From a virus, in IMG/VR virus record IMGVR_UViG_3300006028_000002, positions 24,064 through 88,063 of that record: a stretch of 64,000 nucleotides of DNA. One strand, given 5' to 3'. The translations under genes were made by a program, and so were the position numbers. The notes below the pieces were generated by a model. It did not search any database. It was not told where the DNA came from and saw only the letters and a program-made list of their open reading frames with translations. Every line of letters begins with the position of its first letter. The stretch's first letter is position 1. Shown here one piece after another: positions 58,013 through 64,000 of the stretch.

Positions 58013-58219
58013 TTAATACCAGCTGTTGAGTGGGTCATCGCCCTTGGACTCCTCGCCCGCAAGCTCGTCACCGCTGCCCATGGTGCCAGGGGACACATCC
58101 GACTCGAATGGCTCGTCTGATTCGCCAAAAGCGTTATATGTGCGCCGCACCCGGACATCCTGTACTCGCCGGCTGACCAAACCCAGCGCCCGGTTTCTGG
58201 CAACATTGTTTCGGCGCAT
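58013..58219 (-). CDS. Arg-N/acidic-C small protein L
   Basis: 68 aa, ATG 58219 after GAGGAC. MRRNNVARNRALGLVSRRVQ start, then ESDEPFESDVSPG acidic tail. Confidence 0.7.
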   Translation of the reverse strand: MRRNNVARNRALGLVSRRVQDVRVRRTYNAFGESDEPFESDVSPGTMGSGDELAGEESKGDDPLNSWY

Positions 58220-58411
58220 CTAGTCCTCGATCCTCACGACTCGGTAACGCTCCGCTGATTCGGCGAACACCCCGGACGCATTTGTATTACTCAAACTGAT
58301 GCACAGCACATCATCAGCTAAGCGTGCGTAGACCTGGCCCACAAACACACCGTTACGAAAATGCGCCTCACCAAACCCGTACTCATCCAACCATTCACTC
58401 AAGATGCTCAC
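58220..58411 (-). CDS. Small alpha/beta protein
   Basis: 63 aa from GTG 58411, adjoining the HNH stop. VSILSEWLDEYGFGEAHFRN with beta strands VFVGQVYARLADDVLCISL; ends RYRVVRIED. A TTG at 58480 would add 23 Pro-rich residues overlapping the HNH gene. Unknown. Confidence 0.6.
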   Translation of the reverse strand: MSILSEWLDEYGFGEAHFRNGVFVGQVYARLADDVLCISLSNTNASGVFAESAERYRVVRIED

Positions 58412-58413
58412 GG

Positions 58414-58764
58414 CTACCAGCTGCGGGACGCGAGGCCCCGGGTCTCCCAGATCGGGCGGACGCGCCGGGTCGGATGCCAACCCAGCCTGCGGCGCAGATC
58501 ATTCGACAGCCGCACATTGCAGCCGAAATGACAGGGGGTGTGATTCGCCGGGTCCATGGGGTCGCCGCCGATCCACAACTCGACAATGTGGTGCACGGTC
58601 GGGGCCATCGGATGCCGCGGGTTGATCTTACGCAGGCCGTAGTCGATGCGACCCCCGCAGCCATAACAGGGCGTGGCATTGAGCTCGCCGGCCTCCAGAC
58701 AGGCATTCTGCGCTTTGTACCAGCGGTGACCTTTGCGCCCGGCCGAGGGATACGCGGTAGCCAT
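58414..58764 (-). CDS. Terminase-associated HNH endonuclease
   Basis: 116 aa, ATG 58764. CYGCGGRIDYG, PTVHHIVELWIGGDPMDP and CHFGCNVRLSND form the HNH domain with structural zinc, the type that sits upstream of terminase genes and helps cos cleavage. Here it heads the leftward late region. Preceded by a 280-bp non-coding region that may contain cos or the late promoter. Confidence 0.87.
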   Translation of the reverse strand: MATAYPSAGRKGHRWYKAQNACLEAGELNATPCYGCGGRIDYGLRKINPRHPMAPTVHHIVELWIGGDPMDPANHTPCHFGCNVRLSNDLRRRLGWHPTRRVRPIWETRGLASRSW

Positions 58765-59045
58765 TGCGCACCCCCGGGTAAGTCCAAGATCATTTTGAAC
58801 CGCACAATTTTAGTCCAGAGATTTTAAGGCATAGGGATAGCACATCCTCGATCGCGAACTCTAAAAAAACGAAAACATTTAACGCCCGCGTCGCGATCAT
58901 GAAACAAAGTATTATCCCCACCGCGCTCATTACCCTATGTAATGTCACCCTGAGTAGCAGTGGAAAGAGTCACGAAACGTAACTACCCACGTTTGGTAAT
59001 TGGTTTTCCAGCCCAGCTTGCTAGCGCACCGCTGCTGCGGCCATG
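58765..59045. other. 281-bp AT-rich intergenic region
   Basis: No gene. AT-rich tracts (58855-58900) contrast with the surroundings. Two TAAAAT boxes on the reverse strand (58812-58807, 58826-58821) could be -10 elements for the late operon. It lies just before the HNH gene, where cos or pac sites often occur, but no ends can be seen from sequence alone. Confidence 0.55.
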
Positions 59046-59441
59046 TCACGTAGCGTCATCAGGGCCAGAGTCGTAGCTGGTGGTGCTCTCAGTATCCAGG
59101 TGGTTGTGATCTGCGGAGTTGCCCGAGTTGGACACACCAGGCACCTGTACCTGGTCGGCAGCGTCGTTGGTGAAGCTGTAGCTGAACTCGCGGCGCGCCA
59201 TGGGGCGCCCATCACCCAGCAGTAGCGCCGCAGCAGCGGCACCAGCACCCAGGCCGGCTGACTGCCAGTCCACCGACTCCTGCTCATGCGTACCAGGACG
59301 CGCCTCGCCGGTACGGCCCGCGGCGACTGCTGCTGACGCGCTCGGCAGCGTGGGATCGACGTCACTAGGTGTGGTCGGTGGGTGTCCGCCGCGCCGCATC
59401 GGCGTGCGCACGGTGGATCGGTTTGCCCGGGTGTATCGCAT
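59046..59441 (-). CDS. Arg-N/acidic-C protein O
   Basis: 131 aa, ATG 59441. MRYTRANRSTVRTPMRRGG start, PPTTPSDVD, then HEQESVDWQSAGLGAGAAAA and an acidic tail. The PTTPS and PGTHExES strings recur in protein P at 61330. Divergent from the integrase. Confidence 0.72.
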   Translation of the reverse strand: MRYTRANRSTVRTPMRRGGHPPTTPSDVDPTLPSASAAVAAGRTGEARPGTHEQESVDWQSAGLGAGAAAAALLLGDGRPMARREFSYSFTNDAADQVQVPGVSNSGNSADHNHLDTESTTSYDSGPDDAT

Positions 59442-59502
59442 TGCGATCACGCCTTTCCGCTGTATGACTATGCAGCGCGCAGTGCGCACCCCACCAGGAA
59501 TC

Positions 59503-59534
59503 CACGATACTGTAGACATATCGTGTGCTAGAAT
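59503..59534 (+). promoter_or_regulatory. Integrase promoter/operator inverted repeat
   Basis: CACGATA (59503-59509) and TATCGTG (59519-59525) flank a 9-base spacer, followed by TAGAAT (59529-59534), a -10-like box eight bases before the integrase ATG. A regulator bound here could block integrase expression. Confidence 0.55.
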
Positions 59535-59541
59535 TTGTCAC

Positions 59542-60528
59542 ATGGAGATCCTCCCGGCACCCATGCCGGACCACGAAACCACGCGCCTGTCCACCATTGA
59601 GACCGCGGCTAAAGCTCTACTCAATTCAGACCTAGCCGAGAACAGCCGCCGAGCGTTCGCCACCGACTGGCGCCACTGGCAACAATTTTGCGCAAACGAA
59701 AACATCGACCCGCTATGCGTATCCTCTGGCCTGCTGGTTGCGTTCGTAACCTGTCTTGCACACGACACGCCAGCCCGCAAAGCTCAATCGCCCGCCACTC
59801 TCCAGAGACGGCTAGCAGGAGTACTGCACGGATGGAAGCAAGCCGGGTGCACCATTCCACACGCAATTAGCGCCGACGCGCTCCGCATCATCCGCTCCTA
59901 CGAGCGAAACCTACGTCGAGAAAACCTCCCCACCGGACGCGGTAGCGCTCCGGCGATCACCATTGATGACCTACGCAAAATCTCTGCGACTTGTCCCAGC
60001 TCACTCGCGGGGATGCGCGACCGAGCATTAATTTTGCTTGGTTTCGCTATCGGAGCTCGCAGATCTGAGTTGGCCGCGCTGCTCGTCACCGATATCAAAG
60101 TCACAGACGAGGGATTAGTCGTAACCCTCCGAGACTCCAAAACCGGATATCGACAACCCCACGTACTGCCTGGCACCGATGGGCTGACCTGTCCCGTACG
60201 CGCCTGGCTAGCTTGGCGCTTCGCTGCGGAGCTTACTGAAGGGTCTGCATTTTGGATGGTGAACAAACACGGAGATCTTGTCCGACCACTGACCCCGCAG
60301 GCAGTCGGCAACATCGTCACTCAAGCGGGCAACCGGGCAGGATGCGCCGCGCGGTTCACTGGGCACTCGCTACGAGCTGGACTGGCCACCGAGGCGCGCA
60401 AGGCCGGGCACGACCGCTGGGCCATCGCAGACCAGGGCGGATGGCAACGCAACTCAGCCGTGCTCGACAGGTACATACAGATCGTAGATCGCTGGTCCGA
60501 CAACGCACTCAAGGGGATAGGTCTCTAA
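59542..60528 (+). CDS. int: Tyrosine recombinase (integrase)
   Basis: 328 aa; ATG 59542 chosen over upstream starts because the promoter-like box and SAM-like core domain begin here. N-terminal core-binding domain (residues 15-125). Catalytic set: Arg173 (GARRSEL), Lys200 (DSKTGYR), His275/Arg278 (HSLRAG), Trp301 in the second His position, and Tyr311 (VLDRYI). Expected to integrate the phage at a host att site; attP cannot be located by eye. Confidence 0.93.
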   Translation: MEILPAPMPDHETTRLSTIETAAKALLNSDLAENSRRAFATDWRHWQQFCANENIDPLCVSSGLLVAFVTCLAHDTPARKAQSPATLQRRLAGVLHGWKQAGCTIPHAISADALRIIRSYERNLRRENLPTGRGSAPAITIDDLRKISATCPSSLAGMRDRALILLGFAIGARRSELAALLVTDIKVTDEGLVVTLRDSKTGYRQPHVLPGTDGLTCPVRAWLAWRFAAELTEGSAFWMVNKHGDLVRPLTPQAVGNIVTQAGNRAGCAARFTGHSLRAGLATEARKAGHDRWAIADQGGWQRNSAVLDRYIQIVDRWSDNALKGIGL

Positions 60529-60769
60529 GTTCAGTCGCGCGGCGGCTGGTGCTAGCATGCCCGCCGAGCGGTAGGAGTCCGCTCGCAGTGAACAGCAGTG
60601 GAAGTGGTGACGGCCACCTCAGTGGCAGCAGGCCAGGGCTGTATGGATGCGCCCATGTCAACGGCGCTACCGGGAAGGCCCTGGCCTTTCCCATGGGCGT
60701 GCGCACGCGACCGAGAGAGAATCTACGGGGCGAAGCACTCACCCGCGCTGATCAGCAACGATGCACTGA
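60529..60769. other. 241-bp gap after integrase with hairpin and palindrome
   Basis: GGGAAGGCC (60672-60680) and GGCCTTTCCC (60683-60692) form a near-perfect hairpin, and CGTGCGCACG lies at 60698-60707. No supported gene. Could hold the integrase terminator and part of attP. Confidence 0.5.
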
Positions 60770-60952
60770 CTAAATGTCCAGCAGGTCCACGCAGTTGGCC
60801 AGGTTGACCAGGCCGGATCCCCCGCAGTTGGTGAACTCGTGATGGTGGCTGTTTTCGGTGATCGGGCCACTGTTGGTGGTGTCGGCAGCCGCGTACGCTG
60901 CACCGCCCAGCATGAGGCCAGCCACCAGGGCAGCACTCAGCAAAATCCTCAT
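60770..60952 (-). CDS. Small secreted protein
   Basis: 60 aa, ATG 60952 after AAGGGTG (GTG 60961 alternative). Signal peptide MRILLSAALVAGLMLGGAAY, cleavage near AYAAA. The mature part has HHH and two Cys (NCGGSGLVNLANCVD). Likely exported in the lysogen; unknown role. Confidence 0.68.
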   Translation of the reverse strand: MRILLSAALVAGLMLGGAAYAAADTTNSGPITENSHHHEFTNCGGSGLVNLANCVDLLDI

Positions 60953-61027
60953 CGGTGTCACCCTTCAGTCGCGGACCGTCGAATTGATCGGAACGGATAA
61001 GATCAGTACCCCGCGCCCAGTGCGGAA

Positions 61028-61333
61028 TCACGCAACCGGGGCAGAAGGCGCCGCGGAAACGGGCGGAGTGACCGGTATCGGCATCGTCGTCACTACCGGG
61101 GCCGGCATCGGGGTTGGGCTCGCGGTGGCTTTAATCGCCGCATGGCTGGCGGTAATGGTGGCCAGCTGTCCGGCGCCGCTCACATGCGCTTTGAATCCGC
61201 TCACCGTACCCGCGATCGTGGTCTGCGCCGGGTCCATGCCAAGACTGCGGCAGGCGGCGATGAAATTCTCCAGATCGGCCAGCGTGAGCGCGCCAGAATC
61301 GCTGCCCTCAGACAAGCTGCGCATCTGACTCAC
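61028..61333 (-). CDS. Small helical protein with Pro/Ala tail
   Basis: 101 aa, GTG 61333 overlapping protein P stop. LTLADLENFIAACRSLGMD then Ala/Thr/Pro-rich tail (PMPAPVVTTMPIPVTPP). Not recognised. Confidence 0.62.
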   Translation of the reverse strand: MSQMRSLSEGSDSGALTLADLENFIAACRSLGMDPAQTTIAGTVSGFKAHVSGAGQLATITASHAAIKATASPTPMPAPVVTTMPIPVTPPVSAAPSAPVA

Positions 61334-61536
61334 CGGCCGAAATGCACATTGATGCTCGGCATGACGTCACTGAGGAAACTTTCTTCCTCATGCGTACCGG
61401 GTGCAGCCTCATCCTCGCGCGCTTTGATTTTAAGCGCCTCGGTGGGCGTAGTGGGCGCATGCCCCGAGCTTCCGGCACTACCGCGAGCAGTCGATGACAC
61501 ACCGCGTCGCCCGGCAACACCCGATGATCTGCGCAT
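61330..61536 (-). CDS. Arg-N/acidic small protein P
   Basis: 68 aa, ATG 61536 after GGGGGGATC. MRRSSGVAGRRGVSSTARGS start, HAPTTPTEALK, APGTHEEESFLSD; the last string matches protein O. Outlying family member near the right end. Confidence 0.7.
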   Translation of the reverse strand: MRRSSGVAGRRGVSSTARGSAGSSGHAPTTPTEALKIKAREDEAAPGTHEEESFLSDVMPSINVHFGR

Positions 61537-61615
61537 AGGGAGATCCCCCCTGTTTCTCGATTGATGGGAGTTCAGAGGATGGATGTCGCCGGGCGCGGGC
61601 GCGCTCAGTGCTCGA

Positions 61616-61789
61616 TCAGTCGTCCCAGCACCAGCGATTCTCCCAGCAGAACCGGCGCCAGTTCCAGCAGCACTGGTAATGCCCGCGGTGGTGCTGCGGC
61701 CGGCGCCAGCGGTCATCACGGTCGTGGTCGTGATCGTTGCGCCCGCCGAGCGAGTTCAGGCCCATAGTGAAGGCGTCAGAAACCTGCAT
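61616..61789 (-). CDS. 57-aa His/Trp/Cys-rich protein
   Basis: ATG 61789 with GGGGAG eight bases upstream. NDHDHDRDDRWRRPQHHRGH then CCWNWRRFCWENRWCWDD. Dense His, Trp and Cys suggest metal binding. A longer start is possible. No family recognised. Confidence 0.55.
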   Translation of the reverse strand: MQVSDAFTMGLNSLGGRNDHDHDRDDRWRRPQHHRGHYQCCWNWRRFCWENRWCWDD

Positions 61790-61918
61790 CGTGCGACTCT
61801 CCCCGTCGTAGGTTGCGTGCCACGTCGAGTATCGCGCGAGCACCGCTGACAGTTACCTGCGTTCCAGCTCTATGTCAGCTGGTGGCGAACCACCCTCACG
61901 GCAAACGTGTGACCTGCG

Positions 61919-62038
61919 TCACAAAAGCACCTGGGCAGGTATCAACAGAGTGGACAACACCATCAACCACAACAGCAACTCAGCCGTGACCACCAGCAGA
62001 CCCAACGCAAGCACCCGGCACACCCACACGTCACACAC
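61919..62038 (-). CDS. 39-aa membrane peptide
   Basis: GTG 62038 after GGGGGT, TGA 61919. VLALGLLVVTAELLLWLMVL is one helix preceded by VCDVWVCR. Codon pattern is acceptable; conservation would decide. The plus strand opposite is low in coding signal. Confidence 0.42.
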   Translation of the reverse strand: MCDVWVCRVLALGLLVVTAELLLWLMVLSTLLIPAQVLL

Positions 62039-62164
62039 CCCCGCCGCTCGCTCGCTACAGGGGTTTGCGCCGCTGGTCAGGGACCACTACGCCGGCGAAA
62101 TCAAGATCAGATGAGGGATCGCTCAGCCAGTCAGAAGTGACAACACTTCGATCCTGGCTTCCCA

Positions 62165-63031
62165 TTAGGTCAACGCCTCGATATGAGCCAGCAAAGCTAG
62201 CCCCGGCCGGAACCACTCACAACGCGCACCTAAGAACTCAGCAAACTGATCATGACGCTGCGTCTCAAGTTCCTCGGTGCCAGGCTCGGTAGCCAGCAAC
62301 ACTGCATCGGGCGGATACGCCTTAAGTCGTTGATCTATCCGGCGAGTATGGCCAATCTTGATCAAATCACCTACACGCAGGTAGTAGACCACACCCGGAC
62401 AGGATGCACGTGCCACTTCTTGCAGTGCCAAAGTCGCTGAACGTAACTCCACACTACCCATGAACGCACTGACATTCTGATTAACAAACTCAACGACGTG
62501 CGCCAGATGCACAACACACAAGGGAACGGGGCATGAAGCAATCGGAGCCTTCCGGCACCGTGAACCAGCCGGGCCACGGTACGCACACGGGGGACAGGAC
62601 TCCTGAGTTAAGGCCATCCTCCGTTCGGTGCTGGTCAAAGTCAAGGACTGCGCGCCTTGCGTCTTCGGTCGTAGCTTGCTTGCACCTGCTCGAACTCCCA
62701 CCGCCGGAGGTGCAGCGGGCCGTGTTTCGTCCAGCCGTCTTCGTGCGCCCATCGCCGCAACGTCCCCTGGGGCACCCGAAACAGCTGGGAGGCTTCGGCC
62801 GTCGTCACCAACACTCTGTGTAAACAGACGCAGCTGACCGAGGGGACGTTGCTTGCCCAACTCAATCACTTCAGCAAGATCCACCAGCCAAGCTCTCCCC
62901 GGGCCATGAACCCGCCGCACGTGCGTAAGGCGATCTTGAGCGACCCACCGCCGGAGAGTGTCAAAAGGAACCCCAGTCACACGTGATGCCTCTTTTAGCG
63001 TGACGCGGCGTGACTGCGTAGACTCACTCAT
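62165..63031 (-). CDS. Excisionase-like wHTH joined to GIY-YIG domain (288-aa frame)
   Basis: ATG 63031. Residues 8-58 are a MerR/Xis-type winged helix (TLKEASRVTGVPFDTLRRWV ... GRAWLVD). The C-terminal 90 residues are a GIY-YIG/T5orf172-type nuclease domain (VVYYLRVGDLIKIGHTRR, then acidic end). The middle part (about 62620-62870) is probably not native in this frame because a paralogous wHTH is encoded there in another frame. The GIY-YIG part could start separately at ATG 62617. GIY-YIG T5orf172 proteins are linked to homing or Mug113-like nucleases. Confidence 0.68.
   Translation of the reverse strand: MSESTQSRRVTLKEASRVTGVPFDTLRRWVAQDRLTHVRRVHGPGRAWLVDLAEVIELGKQRPLGQLRLFTQSVGDDGRSLPAVSGAPGDVAAMGARRRLDETRPAAPPAVGVRAGASKLRPKTQGAQSLTLTSTERRMALTQESCPPCAYRGPAGSRCRKAPIASCPVPLCVVHLAHVVEFVNQNVSAFMGSVELRSATLALQEVARASCPGVVYYLRVGDLIKIGHTRRIDQRLKAYPPDAVLLATEPGTEELETQRHDQFAEFLGARCEWFRPGLALLAHIEALT
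62641..62865 (-). CDS. Second wHTH, out of frame within the 63031 ORF
   Basis: TTG 62865 or an internal GTG. TTAEASQLFRVPQGTLRRWA then LHLRRWEFEQVQASYDRR is a clear paralogue of the wHTH at 63031 and 63347, with strong GC3 bias in this frame. Ends 25 bases before the GIY-YIG start. So the true order is probably three wHTH genes then a nuclease. Confidence 0.6.
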   Translation of the reverse strand: MSWASNVPSVSCVCLHRVLVTTAEASQLFRVPQGTLRRWAHEDGWTKHGPLHLRRWEFEQVQASYDRRRKARSP

Positions 63032-63146
63032 GGTCTGGCCTGCTCTCTCAGGTCGGACTACGGCCCCGGCGGTGTTCCCAGGCACCACGGGGCCCTTCTC
63101 ATGATCAGTGTACACCGCAAAAGCGCAGCTCTGAATACACAAGGGG

Positions 63147-63347
63147 TTACGGGATCTTTTTATCGCTGCGAGGCAATCGTCCGCGGGCGCCGCGCAGCCC
63201 GGCCAGCTCACTCACCTGTTGCGGATCCACCAGCCACGCCCTCCCCCGGCGCCGCGCCGTCAACCGCTGATCCTCGATCCAACGGCGAATCGTACGTGCT
63301 GGGACGGCTGTCAACCGTGATGCCTCACGCACCGTCTCCAGCGACAT
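63147..63347 (-). CDS. Excisionase-like wHTH protein
   Basis: 66 aa, ATG 63347. ETVREASRLTAVPARTIRRW then RRRGRAWLVDPQQVSEL; matches the wHTH at 63031 in the GRAWLVD wing. Such small winged-helix proteins act as Xis or Cro-like regulators beside phage integrases. Directly follows the partial gene at the right edge. Confidence 0.78.
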   Translation of the reverse strand: MSLETVREASRLTAVPARTIRRWIEDQRLTARRRGRAWLVDPQQVSELAGLRGARGRLPRSDKKIP

Positions 63348-63377
63348 GCCCAGCGTAACGACACCCTGGCCCCCCGG

Positions 63378-64000
63378 TTACGCTGCACTATGCGGTGGTG
63401 GAATGGCACGTGATTTCAGCTGATCTTTAAGCCGCAGCATGCGCCGGCCCACCTCGTACCATGATTCTGTCAGCCACGGATCGGTGTGACGTCGGCATTC
63501 CACGTTGCGGCACCGCAGCACCGCCGGGTCAATCCCGATGCGAGTAGGTATCCACGCCCACACCTCACCAAGACAATGGCGATTATCGCGAATCTCCGGA
63601 CACGCGCCCACCAGGAATGATGTACGTGAGGCCGGGCGGTCAATCACCACCCGAGCACGGCACACCACCCGGTCAATCTGCTCATAGGCAGCGCCGGCAT
63701 CCTCCAGCGCCCGCAGCCAGTCGATCCGCATGGCCAACCAATGCGCCACCGCGGGCACCGTGTTGGGCACGCTCCACACCGAGGCGCGAGCCAGTGCCAC
63801 CTTGCCGGCCCACCGACCGAGCACCGCAACCATCTCGATACCGGCGCGGGTGGCCGTCTCCGCATAAGGCAACCCACACTCACCACCGCGAGCCAGCGCA
63901 ACACTCAAATCATCCCAGCGGGCCTGCGTCATCCCCAGCTCGTGATACAAATCACCCACCGCGGCCAGATGATCCGCCAATCGATCCCCGCAGCTGGGAC
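63378..64000 (-). CDS. Conserved actinophage-type protein, N-terminus cut by window edge
   Basis: Open at the right edge; at least 207 residues visible in frame, with TTG 63980 as an internal start candidate. LVGACPEIRDNRHCLGEVWAW and CRNVECRRHTDPW give Cys/His pairs. Proteins of this form commonly precede small HTH genes in actinophage lysogeny modules. Function unknown. Confidence 0.7.
   Translation of the reverse strand, partial: PSCGDRLADHLAAVGDLYHELGMTQARWDDLSVALARGGECGLPYAETATRAGIEMVAVLGRWAGKVALARASVWSVPNTVPAVAHWLAMRIDWLRALEDAGAAYEQIDRVVCRARVVIDRPASRTSFLVGACPEIRDNRHCLGEVWAWIPTRIGIDPAVLRCRNVECRRHTDPWLTESWYEVGRRMLRLKDQLKSRAIPPPHSAA

Noticed and set aside
58765-59045. cos site assignment
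   Set aside because: Position fits but no symmetric nick site or genome end can be seen; only end sequencing would show it.
60529-60769. attP core
   Set aside because: Without the host attB or a tRNA match no core can be named; the hairpin and palindrome alone are not enough.
1-64000. CRISPR arrays
   Set aside because: The visible repeats (2704-2860, tail-gene repeats, Pro/Ala coding repeats) lack regular spacers and repeat-spacer architecture.
1-64000. tRNA or rRNA genes
   Set aside because: No cloverleaf with a convincing TTCRA loop was found; candidates near 470, 60550 and 62140 fail stem pairing.

Overview
The window reads as most of a temperate tailed phage (or prophage / phage-plasmid) of a mycolic-acid actinobacterium such as Gordonia, Nocardia, Rhodococcus or Mycobacterium. 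The pointers are high GC, a phage-encoded Lsr2 silencer, a WhiB regulator, a DUF1906-type lysin, a tyrosine integrase, and tightly packed ATGA-overlapping genes including many tiny ones. No DNA polymerase, primase or clear immunity repressor is visible, so the genome probably extends beyond the window; both edge genes are cut. All family calls are by eye, without database searches.

Layout. (1) 1-5.0 kb, leftward: a helicase, an HNH endonuclease, small membrane proteins, and a large FtsK/TraB-like DNA translocase followed by an iteron-like repeat array. (2) 5.07-11.57 kb, rightward early genes: Lsr2, WhiB, Cys-rich small proteins and an HTH protein, driven by at least two TTGACA-type promoters. 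(3) 11.6-14.3 kb: a divergent pair encoding an FAD monooxygenase and an exported vanadium-haloperoxidase-like lipoprotein, sharing a 187-bp control region with two copies of the palindrome CGTGCGCACG. (4) 14.2-18.2 kb: a second HNH gene and another run of small rightward genes including a SprT-like metalloprotease. (5) 21.7-18.3 kb, leftward: a secreted Pro/Ala protein, membrane proteins and a cytochrome P450 that lies just behind an intrinsic terminator. (6) 53.1-21.9 kb, leftward: the virion operon with small and large terminase, portal, protease, HK97-type capsid, connectors, tail tube, frameshifted tail chaperones, a short tape measure, many tail proteins (three sharing an Ala/Gly/Asp repeat), lysin and holin candidates. 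(7) 53.8-55.2 kb, rightward: a molybdenum-cofactor-sulfurase-like PLP enzyme. (8) 58.8-55.3 kb, leftward: an HNH gene and a train of small genes. (9) 59.0-64.0 kb: integrase, small secreted and membrane proteins, and a cluster of excisionase-like winged-helix genes beside a GIY-YIG domain.

Taken together, the sequence shows a siphovirus module with a short tail, a lysogeny module, and an unusual accessory load of oxidative and PLP enzymes that most likely act in the lysogen. The strongest undescribed signals are: a family of at least 13 small proteins with Arg-rich N-termini and acidic tails on both sides of the head genes; the 13-fold repeated CGTGCGCACG palindrome; the repeat array beside the translocase; and the shared repeat domain of the tail proteins.
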